A DNA stretch of 64,000 bases from Caldicellulosiruptor hydrothermalis 108 (lineage in GTDB: Bacteria; Bacillota; Thermoanaerobacteria; Caldicellulosiruptorales; Caldicellulosiruptoraceae), in NCBI RefSeq assembly GCF_000166355.1, contig NC_014652.1, positions 998,501-1,062,500 on the forward strand. The letters are read 5' to 3'. The position numbers were made by a program, and so were the translations under genes. Positions 8,492 to 17,734 of this stretch are shown in pieces. Positions within the stretch are counted from its first letter, which is position 1. Each line of letters begins with the position of its first letter. The notes beneath the pieces were generated by a model. It saw only the letters and a list, made by a program, of their open reading frames with translations, did no database searches and was not told where the DNA came from.

Positions 8492-9817
8492 GTGCTGGTG
8501 ACAGAGATTATTAGGAAAAAACGTGATGGTGAGATCTTGAGCAAAGAAGAACTTGAATTTATTGTGAATGGGTATGTAAAAGGCGAAATTCCAGACTATC
8601 AGATGTCTGCTTTCTTGATGGCTATATATTTTAGAGGGATGTCAAAAGATGAGCTTGTAGAACTTACCATGCTCATGGCAAAATCAGGCAAGATGGTAGA
8701 CCTGGGCAGTATAGAGGGTATCAAGGTTGACAAACACTCAAGTGGTGGTATTGCTGACACAACAACCTTGGTCTTAATACCACTGGCAGCATCTTGCGGT
8801 GTAAAGGTTGCAAAGATGTCAGGACGAGGGCTTTCTCACACAGGTGGGACAATTGACAAGTTGGAGTCAATCCCAGGTTTTAAAACAGAGCTTTCAGAAG
8901 ATGAGTTTATAGAAGCAGTAAATAAAGTTGGTGCGGCAATTGTTGGGCAGTCAGAAAGCCTTGTTCCTGCAGACAAAAAGATATATGCTTTAAGAGATGT
9001 CACAGGTACAGTTGAATCTATACCACTTATAGCATCTTCCATCATGAGCAAAAAGATTGCAGCTGGTAGTGATAAGATAATACTTGATGTCAAGTTTGGC
9101 AAAGGTGCTTTCATGAAAGAGTATGAAAAGGCAAAAGAGCTTGCTAATACTATGGTTGAGATTGGAACTTTGGCAGGAAGAGAAACTGTGGCATATGTTA
9201 CAGATATGAATCAGCCACTTGGTCTTATGATTGGCAACGCTCTTGAGGTTATTGAAGCAATAGAGGTCTTAAAAGGCAGAGGACATGAAGATTTGAAGAA
9301 TCTTTGTATTGAATTTGCATCTGAGATGATGATTATGGCTGGAGTTGAAAAGGAGAAAAAATTAGCACAAGAAAGAGCAATTGAGAGCATTGAAAAAGGG
9401 CATGCTCTTGAAAAATTTAGAGAAATTATAAAAAACCAAGGTGGAGACCCTGAAATAGTTGACAATTATTCTTTGTTACCACAAGCCAAATATACTTATG
9501 AACTAAAATGCGATGAAGATATGTATATTAAAGATATTGATGCTCTCAAACTTGGGCTTTGCGCACTAAAACTTGGAGCAGGAAGACAAAGAAAAGAAGA
9601 CAAGATTGACTATGCGGTTGGAATTCAACTTTTTGGTAAAATAGGCGACAAAATAGCCAAGAATATGCCGTTTGCTAAAATCTATGCAAATGATGAAAAA
9701 AGGCTTGAAGAAGCCATCTCAGATGTGAAAACTGCATTTGAGTTTTCAAAAGCGCCTGTTCCAAAAAGAAAAGTAATATTTGCAAAGATAACAAAAGATA
9801 ATGTTTTTGAATTTTAA
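8492..9817 (+). CDS. pdp: Pyrimidine-nucleoside (thymidine) phosphorylase
   Basis: A 441-residue glycosyltransferase-family-3 phosphorylase that splits uridine, deoxyuridine or thymidine to base and (deoxy)ribose-1-phosphate. It has the phosphate-binding KHSSGGIADTT, the signature SGRGLSHTGGTIDKLESIPG, and the Lys/Ser of SIMSKKIAAGSDKI. The C-terminal alpha/beta hammerhead domain covers about residues 340-435. The in-frame GTG at 8483 forms part of the SD AAGGTG, so GTG 8492 is preferred. Products feed DeoB and DeoC, encoded immediately downstream. Confidence 0.93.
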   Translation: MLVTEIIRKKRDGEILSKEELEFIVNGYVKGEIPDYQMSAFLMAIYFRGMSKDELVELTMLMAKSGKMVDLGSIEGIKVDKHSSGGIADTTTLVLIPLAASCGVKVAKMSGRGLSHTGGTIDKLESIPGFKTELSEDEFIEAVNKVGAAIVGQSESLVPADKKIYALRDVTGTVESIPLIASSIMSKKIAAGSDKIILDVKFGKGAFMKEYEKAKELANTMVEIGTLAGRETVAYVTDMNQPLGLMIGNALEVIEAIEVLKGRGHEDLKNLCIEFASEMMIMAGVEKEKKLAQERAIESIEKGHALEKFREIIKNQGGDPEIVDNYSLLPQAKYTYELKCDEDMYIKDIDALKLGLCALKLGAGRQRKEDKIDYAVGIQLFGKIGDKIAKNMPFAKIYANDEKRLEEAISDVKTAFEFSKAPVPKRKVIFAKITKDNVFEF

Positions 9818-9834
9818 ATTACGTGGAGGGGAAC

Positions 9835-10500
9835 ATGATGACCAGAGAAGAGATTGCAAAGTTTATTGACCATACACTTTTGAAGTCCTCTGCAACACCT
9901 GCAGATATAAAGAAACTATGTGATGAGGCTCTGAAATACTCGTTTGCCTCTGTTTGTGTGAATCCTTATTATGTAAAATTGTGTAAGGAATATTTGAAAG
10001 AGTCAAATGTCAAAGTGGCAACTGTGATAGGTTTTCCACTTGGTGCAAACACTCTTAAAACAAAGGTGTTTGAAGCAAAAGAAGCTTTTGAAAACGGTGC
10101 TGATGAGATAGATATGGTTATAAATATTGGAGCTATGCTAAGTGGTGACACAGATTATGTTTACGAAGAGATCAAGAGCATTGTTGATGTTGCAAAAGAG
10201 TATTCAAATAAAATAGTAAAGGTAATAATTGAAACATCTGAACTTGACAATGAAAAGAAGATAGAAGCATGCAAAATTGCAGCCGCAGCAGGCGCAGATT
10301 TTGTAAAAACTTCCACGGGTTTTTCTAAAAGCGGTGCAAAGTATGAGGATATACTTCTTATGAGAAAAGTTATAGGAGAGAAGTTGAAAATCAAGGCCTC
10401 AGGTGGAATTAGAACGTTTGAAGATGCTCTTTTGATGATACAAGCAGGTGCAAGCAGGATAGGTACAAGCAGCGGTGTAGCAATTGTGGGTGGGGAATAA
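9835..10500 (+). CDS. deoC: Deoxyribose-phosphate aldolase
   Basis: Class I aldolase of 221 residues that splits 2-deoxyribose-5-phosphate to acetaldehyde and glyceraldehyde-3-phosphate. The Schiff-base Lys is in FVKTSTGF (Lys158), the second active-site Lys in IKASGG (Lys187), and the conserved Asp in EIDMVINIGA (Asp93). GGAGGGG (9826-9831) is the SD; tandem ATGs at 9835 and 9838 are both plausible starts. It acts after DeoB in deoxynucleoside catabolism. Confidence 0.95.
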   Translation: MMTREEIAKFIDHTLLKSSATPADIKKLCDEALKYSFASVCVNPYYVKLCKEYLKESNVKVATVIGFPLGANTLKTKVFEAKEAFENGADEIDMVINIGAMLSGDTDYVYEEIKSIVDVAKEYSNKIVKVIIETSELDNEKKIEACKIAAAAGADFVKTSTGFSKSGAKYEDILLMRKVIGEKLKIKASGGIRTFEDALLMIQAGASRIGTSSGVAIVGGE

Positions 10501-10541
10501 AAATAACCTCAAGTATTCGTTTTTGGAGGGAAGATTTTTAA

Positions 10542-11714
10542 ATGAGAGTTATATTAATTGTTCTTGACAGTGTGGGTGTCGGTGCGCTTGACGATGCAAA
10601 TCTTTACGGCGATGAAGGGAGCAATACTCTTTCAAATACTTCTTATGCAGTTGGAGGCCTTGAACTTAAGAACTTATACAAGCTTGGGATAGGAAACATT
10701 ACAGACATAAAAGGTACACCACCAAATCCCAATCCTATTGGAGTTTTTGGTAAAAGCAAGGAAATGTCAAAGGGCAAGGATACTATAACCGGTCACTGGG
10801 AGATAGCTGGTGTTGTGTTAGAAGAGCCTTTCAAGACATTTCCAAATGGTTTTCCTGAAGATTTGATTCAGGAATTTGAAAAAAGGATTGGGAGAAAAGT
10901 TCTTGGCAACAAAGTTGCATCTGGCACAGAGATAATAAAAGAGCTTGGAGAAGAGCATATAAAAACCGGCTATCCAATTGTTTATACTTCTGCTGACTCT
11001 GTATTTCAAATAGCTGCTCACGAAGAGGTTATTCCTCTTGAGGAGCTATATAGGATATGCCAAATAGCAAGGCAGCTTCTTGTTGGAAAATATCTTGTTG
11101 CAAGAGTAATTGCAAGGCCATTTGTGGGGAAAGATAGGAACAGTTTTGTAAGAACTTATAACAGAAAAGACTTTGCAGTTGAGCCACCTTATAATACGCT
11201 GCTTGACAATATTAAAGAAGCAGGTTTTGAATGTGTGGGAATAGGCAAGATAGAGGATATTTTTGCCAAAAGAGGACTGACAAAGAGTATTCACACAGAA
11301 GGAAACATGGACGGGATTGACAAAACCTTGAAGGCGATGGATGAAGTTGACAAAGGACTAATTTTTACAAACCTTGTTGATTATGATATGCTGTATGGTC
11401 ACAGAAATGACCCTCATGGTTATGCAAAGGCTTTAATAGACTTTGACACAAGGCTTCCCGAAATCATGGAAAAGCTTAAAAAAGATGATATTTTAATAAT
11501 CACTGCAGACCATGGTTGTGACCCGACAACACCTTCAACAGATCATTCGCGTGAACATGTGCCAATACTTGTGTATGGTCAAAATATCAAAAAAGGATAT
11601 GACCTTGGAACAAGAAATAGTTTTTCTGATATTGGTCAGACAATAGCAGAGTATTTGAATGTAAAACCTTTAAGGTTTGGAGAGAGTTTTTTAAAAGAAA
11701 TTGTGATAAAATAG
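10542..11714 (+). CDS. deoB: Phosphopentomutase
   Basis: A 390-residue alkaline-phosphatase-superfamily mutase that converts (deoxy)ribose-1-phosphate to the 5-phosphate. Metal ligands are visible in [12 protein letters not shown] (Asp9) and in the C-terminal [20 protein letters not shown]. The phospho-acceptor Thr is Thr81 in [10 protein letters not shown]. The cap domain lies at about residues 100-210. It starts at ATG 10542 with an upstream GGAGGG; punA follows after 17 bp. Confidence 0.95.
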   Translation: MRVILIVLDSVGVGALDDANLYGDEGSNTLSNTSYAVGGLELKNLYKLGIGNITDIKGTPPNPNPIGVFGKSKEMSKGKDTITGHWEIAGVVLEEPFKTFPNGFPEDLIQEFEKRIGRKVLGNKVASGTEIIKELGEEHIKTGYPIVYTSADSVFQIAAHEEVIPLEELYRICQIARQLLVGKYLVARVIARPFVGKDRNSFVRTYNRKDFAVEPPYNTLLDNIKEAGFECVGIGKIEDIFAKRGLTKSIHTEGNMDGIDKTLKAMDEVDKGLIFTNLVDYDMLYGHRNDPHGYAKALIDFDTRLPEIMEKLKKDDILIITADHGCDPTTPSTDHSREHVPILVYGQNIKKGYDLGTRNSFSDIGQTIAEYLNVKPLRFGESFLKEIVIK

Positions 11715-11731
11715 CTATTGAGGTGATTTTT

Positions 11732-12550
11732 ATGTCGTATTATGAAAGGGTAAAAGAAGCATCAGAATTTATAAAAAGTAAGATTCCAAACGTGCCAGAG
11801 GTTGCTATTATTCTGGGCAGTGGACTTGGTGGTTTTGCGGATACAATGGAAGATAAAATTGAAATCAAATATTCAGAGATACCTCATTTTCCTGTGTCTA
11901 CTGTCAAGGGACACAAAGGCAACTTGGTTTTTGGAAGAGTAAAAGGAAGAGAGGTTTTGGCCTTTCAGGGAAGATTTCATCTTTATGAAGGGTATAAGGT
12001 TGAAGAGGTTGTATTTGGTGTGAGGGCAGCAGGACTTTTGGGAGTGAAAAACCTTATTGTTACAAACGCGGCAGGTGGAATTTCGCCTCTGCTTTCTCCT
12101 GGAGATTTGATGGTGATAAAAGACCATATAAATCTCTCAGGCGAGAACCCGGCAATTGGGCCGGAAGCAGAAAGATTTGGTGAAAGGTTTTTTGATATGA
12201 CATATGCATATGACAGGGAGATAATTGAAAAAGCAAAAGATGTTTACAAGAAAAATGGAGTTGATTATAAAGAAGGTGTATACGCATTTTTAAAAGGTCC
12301 TTCATATGAAACACCTTCGGAGATAAGGATGCTAAAAATCCTTGGCGCTGATGCGGTTGGCATGTCAACAGTTCCGGAAGTTATTGCGGCTCGGCAGATG
12401 AATATCAAAGTTTTTGGAATTTCATGTATTACAAACATGGCAGCAGGAATTCTTGAAAAGAAACTTTCACATGAAGAGGTCATAGAAGTTTCAAAGATGG
12501 TTGAGGAAAAGTTTATAAAAATAATTAGGGATTTGATAGAGATTATTTAA
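11732..12550 (+). CDS. punA: Purine-nucleoside phosphorylase (trimeric type)
   Basis: A 272-residue PNP of the trimeric guanosine/inosine class. It has IILGSGLGG, STVKGHKGNLVFG (phosphate site), TNAAGGISP and MSTVPEVIAARQ with the purine-contact Glu, then ISCITNMAAGI with the Asn that selects 6-oxopurines. It completes the salvage set by supplying pentose-1-phosphate to DeoB. An upstream in-frame GTG (11723) is part of the SD GAGGTGA, so ATG 11732 is chosen. A strong terminator follows. Confidence 0.94.
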   Translation: MSYYERVKEASEFIKSKIPNVPEVAIILGSGLGGFADTMEDKIEIKYSEIPHFPVSTVKGHKGNLVFGRVKGREVLAFQGRFHLYEGYKVEEVVFGVRAAGLLGVKNLIVTNAAGGISPLLSPGDLMVIKDHINLSGENPAIGPEAERFGERFFDMTYAYDREIIEKAKDVYKKNGVDYKEGVYAFLKGPSYETPSEIRMLKILGADAVGMSTVPEVIAARQMNIKVFGISCITNMAAGILEKKLSHEEVIEVSKMVEEKFIKIIRDLIEII

Positions 12551-12571
12551 AAAAGAAAAGTAAATACTTAT

Positions 12572-12612
12572 AAATCCTACACTGCAAAGCTTTTGTGCAG
12601 TGTAGGATTTTT
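12572..12612 (+). terminator. Terminator of the nucleoside salvage operon
   Basis: A 15-bp perfect stem, AAATCCTACACTGCA (12572-12586) with TGCAGTGTAGGATTT (12596-12610), has a 9-nt loop and ends in a T-run. Confidence 0.93.
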
Positions 12613-12687
12613 GTTTATTATACAAAAAAAGCGGGTAAAAATAAATTTGGGATATTATTTTTTCCTGCGGGGAGGGAAAATTGCTGT

Positions 12688-13041
12688 ATGAAAAGGGTGT
12701 TGATAGTAGATGATGCAGCATTTGTGAGGTATTCCTTGAGACAGACATTAGAAAAACATGGGTTTGAAGTTGTGGGTGAAGCATGTGATGGAAAAAGCTG
12801 TATAAAACTTTTTCAGCAGCTTCATCCAGACATAGTGACTCTTGATATTACAATGCCAGAGATGAATGGTATAGAGGTTTTGAAAAAGATTATGGAGATT
12901 GACAAAAATGCAAAAGTTGTCATGATAACTGCTTTAGGGCAAGAAGAAAAGGTAAAAGAGGCAGTATTAAATGGGGCAAAAGGGTTTATTGTAAAGCCGT
13001 ACAAAGAAGAGCATTTAGTAAAGGTCTTGGCTTCTTTATAA
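12688..13041 (+). CDS. cheY: Chemotaxis response regulator CheY
   Basis: Single receiver domain of 117 residues. Acidic pocket Asp8/Asp9, phosphoacceptor Asp53 (IVTLDITMP), Thr81 and Lys103 are all in canonical places, and there is no output domain. It heads a cheY-cheA-cheW-mcp run and should carry the signal from CheA to the flagellar switch. ATG 12688 is preceded by GGGGAGGG (12669-12676). No clear promoter was found in 12613-12687; a sigma-D type site was looked for and not seen. Confidence 0.93.
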   Translation: MKRVLIVDDAAFVRYSLRQTLEKHGFEVVGEACDGKSCIKLFQQLHPDIVTLDITMPEMNGIEVLKKIMEIDKNAKVVMITALGQEEKVKEAVLNGAKGFIVKPYKEEHLVKVLASL

Positions 13042-13061
13042 AAAGATGAGAAGGTGAGACT

Positions 13062-14963
13062 GTGAATGAGGCACAAAAAGACCCTATGTTTGAGATATTT
13101 GTCAGTGAAGCAAAAGAGATAGTAAGTTCGCTTGAGAGGATTTTTATTGAACTCAAAGAAGGAAACAGAAACTTTGATGTAGCAGTGGCAGAAGCTTTGA
13201 GATTTTTCCATACATTAAAAGGTTCCTCAGCGATGATGGGGTTTGATGACATATCCAAGGTTTGTCACAGGGTTGAAGACATCTTTGTTTGTATGAGAGA
13301 TGAAGGTAAACTACCAACAAACCTTGATAATTTTATTTTAGACATGTTAAAGTTAATAGATTTTTTAACCATTCAGATAAATCGTATAGAAAACTCACAG
13401 CAGCCTCAAGATGCAGAAAATATCGAAGAGGTTTTAGAAAAGGTTGAAATGAGCTTGGCAGAAAATGATAAGGTGCAAGCTGAAAGTGAGAAAAGATATC
13501 ATATAAGGCTGCTTTTTGAAGAAGGCTGGGAAATGGAGAATTTGAGGGCTTTTTTAATTGTCCAAAATTTGAAACAGTATGTGAAGGTTCTGGAATACTT
13601 ACCTTCTGATATTGAGAGTAATATGGCATCTTCAGAAAAAATCAAAAAAGAGGGTTTTTTTATTTCAATTGAAACTCTACTTAAAAAAGAGGATGTGGTA
13701 AAACTTTTTGAAAGTTTTGCATGGGTAACAGATATCAAGGTTGAAGAGGTATCTGAGAAAGCTTCCTTAACCAAGGAGATAAGTTCATGGCAAAATGCTA
13801 TACACTCTACCAATAAACTAATAAACGTTAATATTGAAAAAGTTGATAAACTAATAGACCTCATTGGAGAGGTGGTAATAACCTTTTCCATGATTGTTCA
13901 ACATCAAGAAATAAAAACTGATGAGAATAGCAGTTTCAAAAATTTAACACTCCAGATGTCAAAGCTAATAAGAGAACTTCAAGAAGTTGCAATGTCAATG
14001 CGTATGCTACCGCTTTCTTCTACATTTCAAAGGCTAAAAAGGACCATTATTGAGATGTCTGCAAAACTTCAAAAACCAGTTGATGTTCATATCACCGGGG
14101 AGGAGACAGAACTTGACAAGGTTTTGATAGAACACTTAACAGACCCACTGATTCATATAGTTAGAAATGCTGTGGACCATGGAATAGAAGACAAAGAAGA
14201 AAGGTTAAAAAAAGGTAAAGGTACAACTGGTAATGTGTATATCAGTGCTAAAAATAGCGGGTCTGAAGTAGTTATTAGCATTGAGGATGATGGCAGAGGT
14301 CTTAATAAAGAGAAAATCTTACAAAGAGCTTTAGAAAGAGGCCTTATAACCTCACCTGATGATATTGGAGAAGATGAGATTTTTGAGTTAATATTTCAGC
14401 CAGGATTTTCTACAAAAGAAGAAGCGACAGAATACTCAGGAAGAGGTGTGGGGCTTGACATTGTGAAAAATAGCGTTCAAAAAATTGGTGGAAGAATTTT
14501 TGTTGAGTCTGAAAAGGACAGGGGCACAAGATTTACAATTAGAATACCTCTCACTTTGGCAATAATTGACGGAATGTTAATTGATGTTGATGGCAATGTC
14601 TTTGTTGTACCTTTGAGCTCAATAGTAGAGACATTTAAACTTGAAAAACAGCAGATAGTATTGGAAAACGAAATTCCGTTTGTGTACAGAAGAGGCATAT
14701 GTTTTAGTGTAATTGATTTGAACAAGATGTTTTATGGGAAAGACATGCTTGCCAAAGAAAGACCTTTTTATCTGGGTATACTTGTTACAAATGGTGAGAA
14801 GAATGGTGTTTTGCTTGTGGACAATATGATTTCTCAGCAACAGATAGTTATAAAAACTATGCCTGCTATTTTAAAGCAGGTAAGAGGCATTTCAGGGTGT
14901 ACACTTCTTGGAAGTGGGAATATAGCATTTATTTTGGATATTGATGCTTTGCTTGAAAGGTAG
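13062..14963 (+). CDS. cheA: Chemotaxis histidine kinase CheA
   Basis: A 633-residue CheA with domains in standard order: P1/Hpt with phospho-His50 (FFHTLKGSSAMMGF), a P2-type CheY-binding region (about 145-235), a P3 dimerisation helical pair (about 255-320), P4 ATPase with N box RNAVDHGIED (about 367), DDGRGL (about 409) and GRGVGLDIV (about 459), and a P5 CheW-like domain (about 500-633). It starts at GTG 13062 with AAGGTGAG upstream. The cheW start nearly abuts its stop. Confidence 0.95.
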   Translation: MNEAQKDPMFEIFVSEAKEIVSSLERIFIELKEGNRNFDVAVAEALRFFHTLKGSSAMMGFDDISKVCHRVEDIFVCMRDEGKLPTNLDNFILDMLKLIDFLTIQINRIENSQQPQDAENIEEVLEKVEMSLAENDKVQAESEKRYHIRLLFEEGWEMENLRAFLIVQNLKQYVKVLEYLPSDIESNMASSEKIKKEGFFISIETLLKKEDVVKLFESFAWVTDIKVEEVSEKASLTKEISSWQNAIHSTNKLINVNIEKVDKLIDLIGEVVITFSMIVQHQEIKTDENSSFKNLTLQMSKLIRELQEVAMSMRMLPLSSTFQRLKRTIIEMSAKLQKPVDVHITGEETELDKVLIEHLTDPLIHIVRNAVDHGIEDKEERLKKGKGTTGNVYISAKNSGSEVVISIEDDGRGLNKEKILQRALERGLITSPDDIGEDEIFELIFQPGFSTKEEATEYSGRGVGLDIVKNSVQKIGGRIFVESEKDRGTRFTIRIPLTLAIIDGMLIDVDGNVFVVPLSSIVETFKLEKQQIVLENEIPFVYRRGICFSVIDLNKMFYGKDMLAKERPFYLGILVTNGEKNGVLLVDNMISQQQIVIKTMPAILKQVRGISGCTLLGSGNIAFILDIDALLER

Positions 14964-14972
14964 GTGAGAAAA

Positions 14973-15455
14973 GTGCAGGAAGATTTGCTCAGCAACAAAG
15001 TGGATGAGTTTGAAGAAGCTATGAAAGATATGTACCTTATATTTAAAGTGGATGACCAGTTATATGGAATAGAGATTAAGTATGTCATAGAGATTATAGG
15101 TCTTTTGCCCATAACCTATGTGCCAAATCAAGAAGAATATGTTAAAGGAATAATTAATTTGAGGGGCAAAATCATTCCTGTGATTGATGCAAGAATGAGG
15201 CTTTCAAAGCCTCAAAAGGAGTACAACGAAAGGACCTGTGTAATTGTCACAAGCATAGATGATTTTTTGGCTGGCATTATTGTTGACCATGTGAGCGAGG
15301 TTGCTGTGATAAACAAGGACCAAATTAGTTCTTTGCCACAAACATATGAAAAGATAGATGAAAGGTTTTTCAGAGGTGTTGCAAGCTTAAATGAAAGACT
15401 TGTATTGATACTTGATTGTGAAACTTTTGTCAAGCCTGATAGGATAAATCTCTAA
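14973..15455 (+). CDS. cheW: Chemotaxis coupling protein CheW
   Basis: A 160-residue CheW with the SH3-like double barrel (YLIFKVDDQLYGIEI...YVPNQEEYVKGIINLRGKIIPVID). It couples receptors to CheA. GTG 14964 directly follows the cheA stop but leaves almost no SD; GTG 14973 lies after AGGTGAG (14962-14968) and is preferred. The N-terminal 17 residues before the fold are acidic and probably disordered. Confidence 0.92.
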   Translation: MQEDLLSNKVDEFEEAMKDMYLIFKVDDQLYGIEIKYVIEIIGLLPITYVPNQEEYVKGIINLRGKIIPVIDARMRLSKPQKEYNERTCVIVTSIDDFLAGIIVDHVSEVAVINKDQISSLPQTYEKIDERFFRGVASLNERLVLILDCETFVKPDRINL

Positions 15456-15485
15456 AAAAAATAAATGAAAGGGGATAGGTGGTTT

Positions 15486-17036
15486 ATGAAGTTCTTTAAA
15501 AATTTTAAGATTTCTGTTAAGATTTTGGCGGGGTTTGGAATTGTTTTGATTTTGATACTCTTCATGGGTATAATAGCTGTTACAAACATCAACAGAATAA
15601 ACAATGCCTATACAAAGGTTTATCAGACTAATGTAAAAGCATTTATTGCAATCGGCAATGTGCTTGAAGGTTTTGAAAGACAGCGTGTTAACTACAGAAA
15701 TATTTTGCTTGCGAGAAATGCCACAGAGATGAATTCGTATCTTCAGAAGACCGATGAGATAAATAATTTTTATAAAACAAACCTTGAAGAGTTTTCAAGA
15801 CTGATAAATGAAGAGGACATAAAAAAAGAGTATCAAAAGTTGATTTCTTTATTTGATGAATATGATAGGCTAACAAATCAAATAATTGAACTTGCAAAAA
15901 GTGATAAAAAAGCGGCTACTGAACTTTTATTCAAACCAAGTTCAGCCCAGCTTGTAACTGATGTTCAAAACTCAATAAATACCCTCTATGAGCTTGAAAA
16001 AAAGTACATCGAAAAGTTAAACGTTCAAAATAATGCCCTTGCAAAAAGTACAGTAACATCAATGATGATAATAATTATTCTGTGCATAGCAATTTCTCTC
16101 TTTTTGGGTCTGGTTATTTCTTCTGCAATTAGCAGACCTCTTTCTAAAATGGTTTCTGCTGCCCAGAAGATTGCAGAAGGGGATTTAACAGTTGATGTGA
16201 GCTATGACTCAAAAGATGAAGTTGGAACTTTATCTGAGGCATTTTCGAAGATGATTGATTCGCTTTCTCAACTGATTTTTTCAGTAAAATCTTCTGCAGA
16301 GCAAGTTGCGCTTGGAGCAAAGCAGCTTGCAGATGCAAGCCAGAGCTTGGCCCAGGGTGCAACAGACCAGGCAAGCGCAATTGAAGAGCTAAATGCCTCT
16401 GTTGAAGAGGTGTCTGCTCAGACAAAACAGAACAGCAAAAATGTTGAGGAAGCTACAAATTTTGCTAATCAGATAAAGGATGAAGCAAGAGTTGGTATGC
16501 AGCAGATGGAAGATATGATGAAAGCCATGGAAGAGATAAATATGGCATCTGCAAATATCTCAAAGATTATAAAGACCATAGACGAAATAGCTTTTCAGAC
16601 AAATATATTGGCGCTTAACGCTGCAGTTGAGGCAGCACGGGCGGGAAGTTATGGAAAAGGATTTGCGGTTGTAGCCGAAGAGGTAAGGAACTTAGCAACA
16701 AGGAGCGCAAATGCTGCAAAAGAGACAAGTAGTCTTATTGAATCTACCATCAAAAAGATTGAAGTGGGAGATAGTATTGCAAAGCAGACATACACCTCGT
16801 TAGATAGAATTACAAAGAATATTGATAAAATGGCCATGATTATGAATGATATAATGTATTCTTCAAAAGAACAGTCTGAAGCAATAGCACAGATTACAGA
16901 GGGAATAAACCAGGTTGCCAATGTGGTGCAGAGCAATTCAGCAAACTCTCAAGAGACAGCTGCCGCTTCAGAAGAACTTTACAGCCAGGCAGATGTTCTT
17001 AAAAACCTTGTTGAAAGATTTAAAACAAGAAGCTGA
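15486..17036 (+). CDS. Methyl-accepting chemotaxis protein
   Basis: Membrane chemoreceptor of 516 residues: TM1 about 12-32, an extracellular 4-helix-bundle sensor (about 33-187), TM2 about 188-213, HAMP about 214-266, and a cytoplasmic coiled-coil signalling domain with the conserved hairpin tip [18 protein letters not shown] (about 365). Ligand is unknown. ATG 15465 is also in frame, but AGGTGG sits just before ATG 15486, which gives the usual short cytoplasmic N-terminus. It is last in the chemotaxis run, before a terminator. Confidence 0.94.
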   Translation: MKFFKNFKISVKILAGFGIVLILILFMGIIAVTNINRINNAYTKVYQTNVKAFIAIGNVLEGFERQRVNYRNILLARNATEMNSYLQKTDEINNFYKTNLEEFSRLINEEDIKKEYQKLISLFDEYDRLTNQIIELAKSDKKAATELLFKPSSAQLVTDVQNSINTLYELEKKYIEKLNVQNNALAKSTVTSMMIIIILCIAISLFLGLVISSAISRPLSKMVSAAQKIAEGDLTVDVSYDSKDEVGTLSEAFSKMIDSLSQLIFSVKSSAEQVALGAKQLADASQSLAQGATDQASAIEELNASVEEVSAQTKQNSKNVEEATNFANQIKDEARVGMQQMEDMMKAMEEINMASANISKIIKTIDEIAFQTNILALNAAVEAARAGSYGKGFAVVAEEVRNLATRSANAAKETSSLIESTIKKIEVGDSIAKQTYTSLDRITKNIDKMAMIMNDIMYSSKEQSEAIAQITEGINQVANVVQSNSANSQETAAASEELYSQADVLKNLVERFKTRS

Positions 17037-17058
17037 TAAAAATCATAAAAAACTAATT

Positions 17059-17089
17059 GGGGCTGGGGAAACCAGCTCCTTTTATTTTT
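17059..17089 (+). terminator. Terminator of the chemotaxis operon
   Basis: GGGGCTGG (17059-17066) pairs with CCAGCTCC (17072-17079), one G-U pair, loop GGAAA, then a T-rich tail. Confidence 0.85.
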
Positions 17090-17116
17090 GTATCGATACA
17101 GTTTTGGTTTTAAGAT

Positions 17117-17144
17117 TTGATTTTTGAATCTTTTTGTGTAGAAT
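17117..17144 (+). promoter_or_regulatory. Promoter candidate for the ECF S-component gene
   Basis: TTGATT (17117-17122) and TAGAAT (17139-17144) with a 16-bp spacer, 36 bp before the start at 17180. Confidence 0.5.
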
Positions 17145-17179
17145 TAGGCAAGTAGAAATATTTTTAAAGAGGTGGTTTT

Positions 17180-17734
17180 ATGAAAAACGGAGTGAGGTTT
17201 TGGGTATTTTCTGGGGTAATAGTTGCTCTTGTGTTTGTTTTAACATTTACAATAAAGATACCGCTCATGGCAGGGTATTTTAACATTGGCGATGTTGTAA
17301 TAATACTTTCTTCTATTTTATTCGGCAAAAGTATAGGGTTTATGGGCGGAAGTTTTGGTTCTGCCCTTGCGGATATTGCTTCTGGTTATACCATTTATGC
17401 TCCTTTTACTTTTGTCATCAAAGGACTTGAAGGTTTTATCTGTGGCCTGATTTTCGAAAAATTAGAAGGAAAGCAGAAGAAGTGGGCATCTTTTATTATT
17501 TCGACAATGCTCAGTGGCATTTTTATGGCAATGGGGTATTTTTTGTCAGAAGCTTGTGTGTTAAAATATCTATCATCGGCATTAAATATTAATAGAAACT
17601 TACAATTTGGACTTAAAGTTGCTCTTGCGAATTTGCCTTTTAATTTGCTGCAGGGTATTTTGTCAGCAATAATTTCCATAATATTAGCTGTACCTCTTTA
17701 TAATAATAAATTTATCGGGAAGATGAGAATTTGA
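17180..17734 (+). CDS. ECF transporter S component
   Basis: A 184-residue, six-helix membrane protein of the ECF S-component type, with the early VALVFVLTFTIKIPL helix and GYFNIGDVVIILSSILFG. Such proteins bind a vitamin or similar micronutrient and need a shared EcfAAT module, which is not encoded here. Nothing in the flanks (no riboswitch seen) fixes the substrate. SD AAAGAGGTGG precedes ATG 17180. It overlaps the next gene by 4 bp, so the two are co-translated. Confidence 0.82.
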   Translation: MKNGVRFWVFSGVIVALVFVLTFTIKIPLMAGYFNIGDVVIILSSILFGKSIGFMGGSFGSALADIASGYTIYAPFTFVIKGLEGFICGLIFEKLEGKQKKWASFIISTMLSGIFMAMGYFLSEACVLKYLSSALNINRNLQFGLKVALANLPFNLLQGILSAIISIILAVPLYNNKFIGKMRI

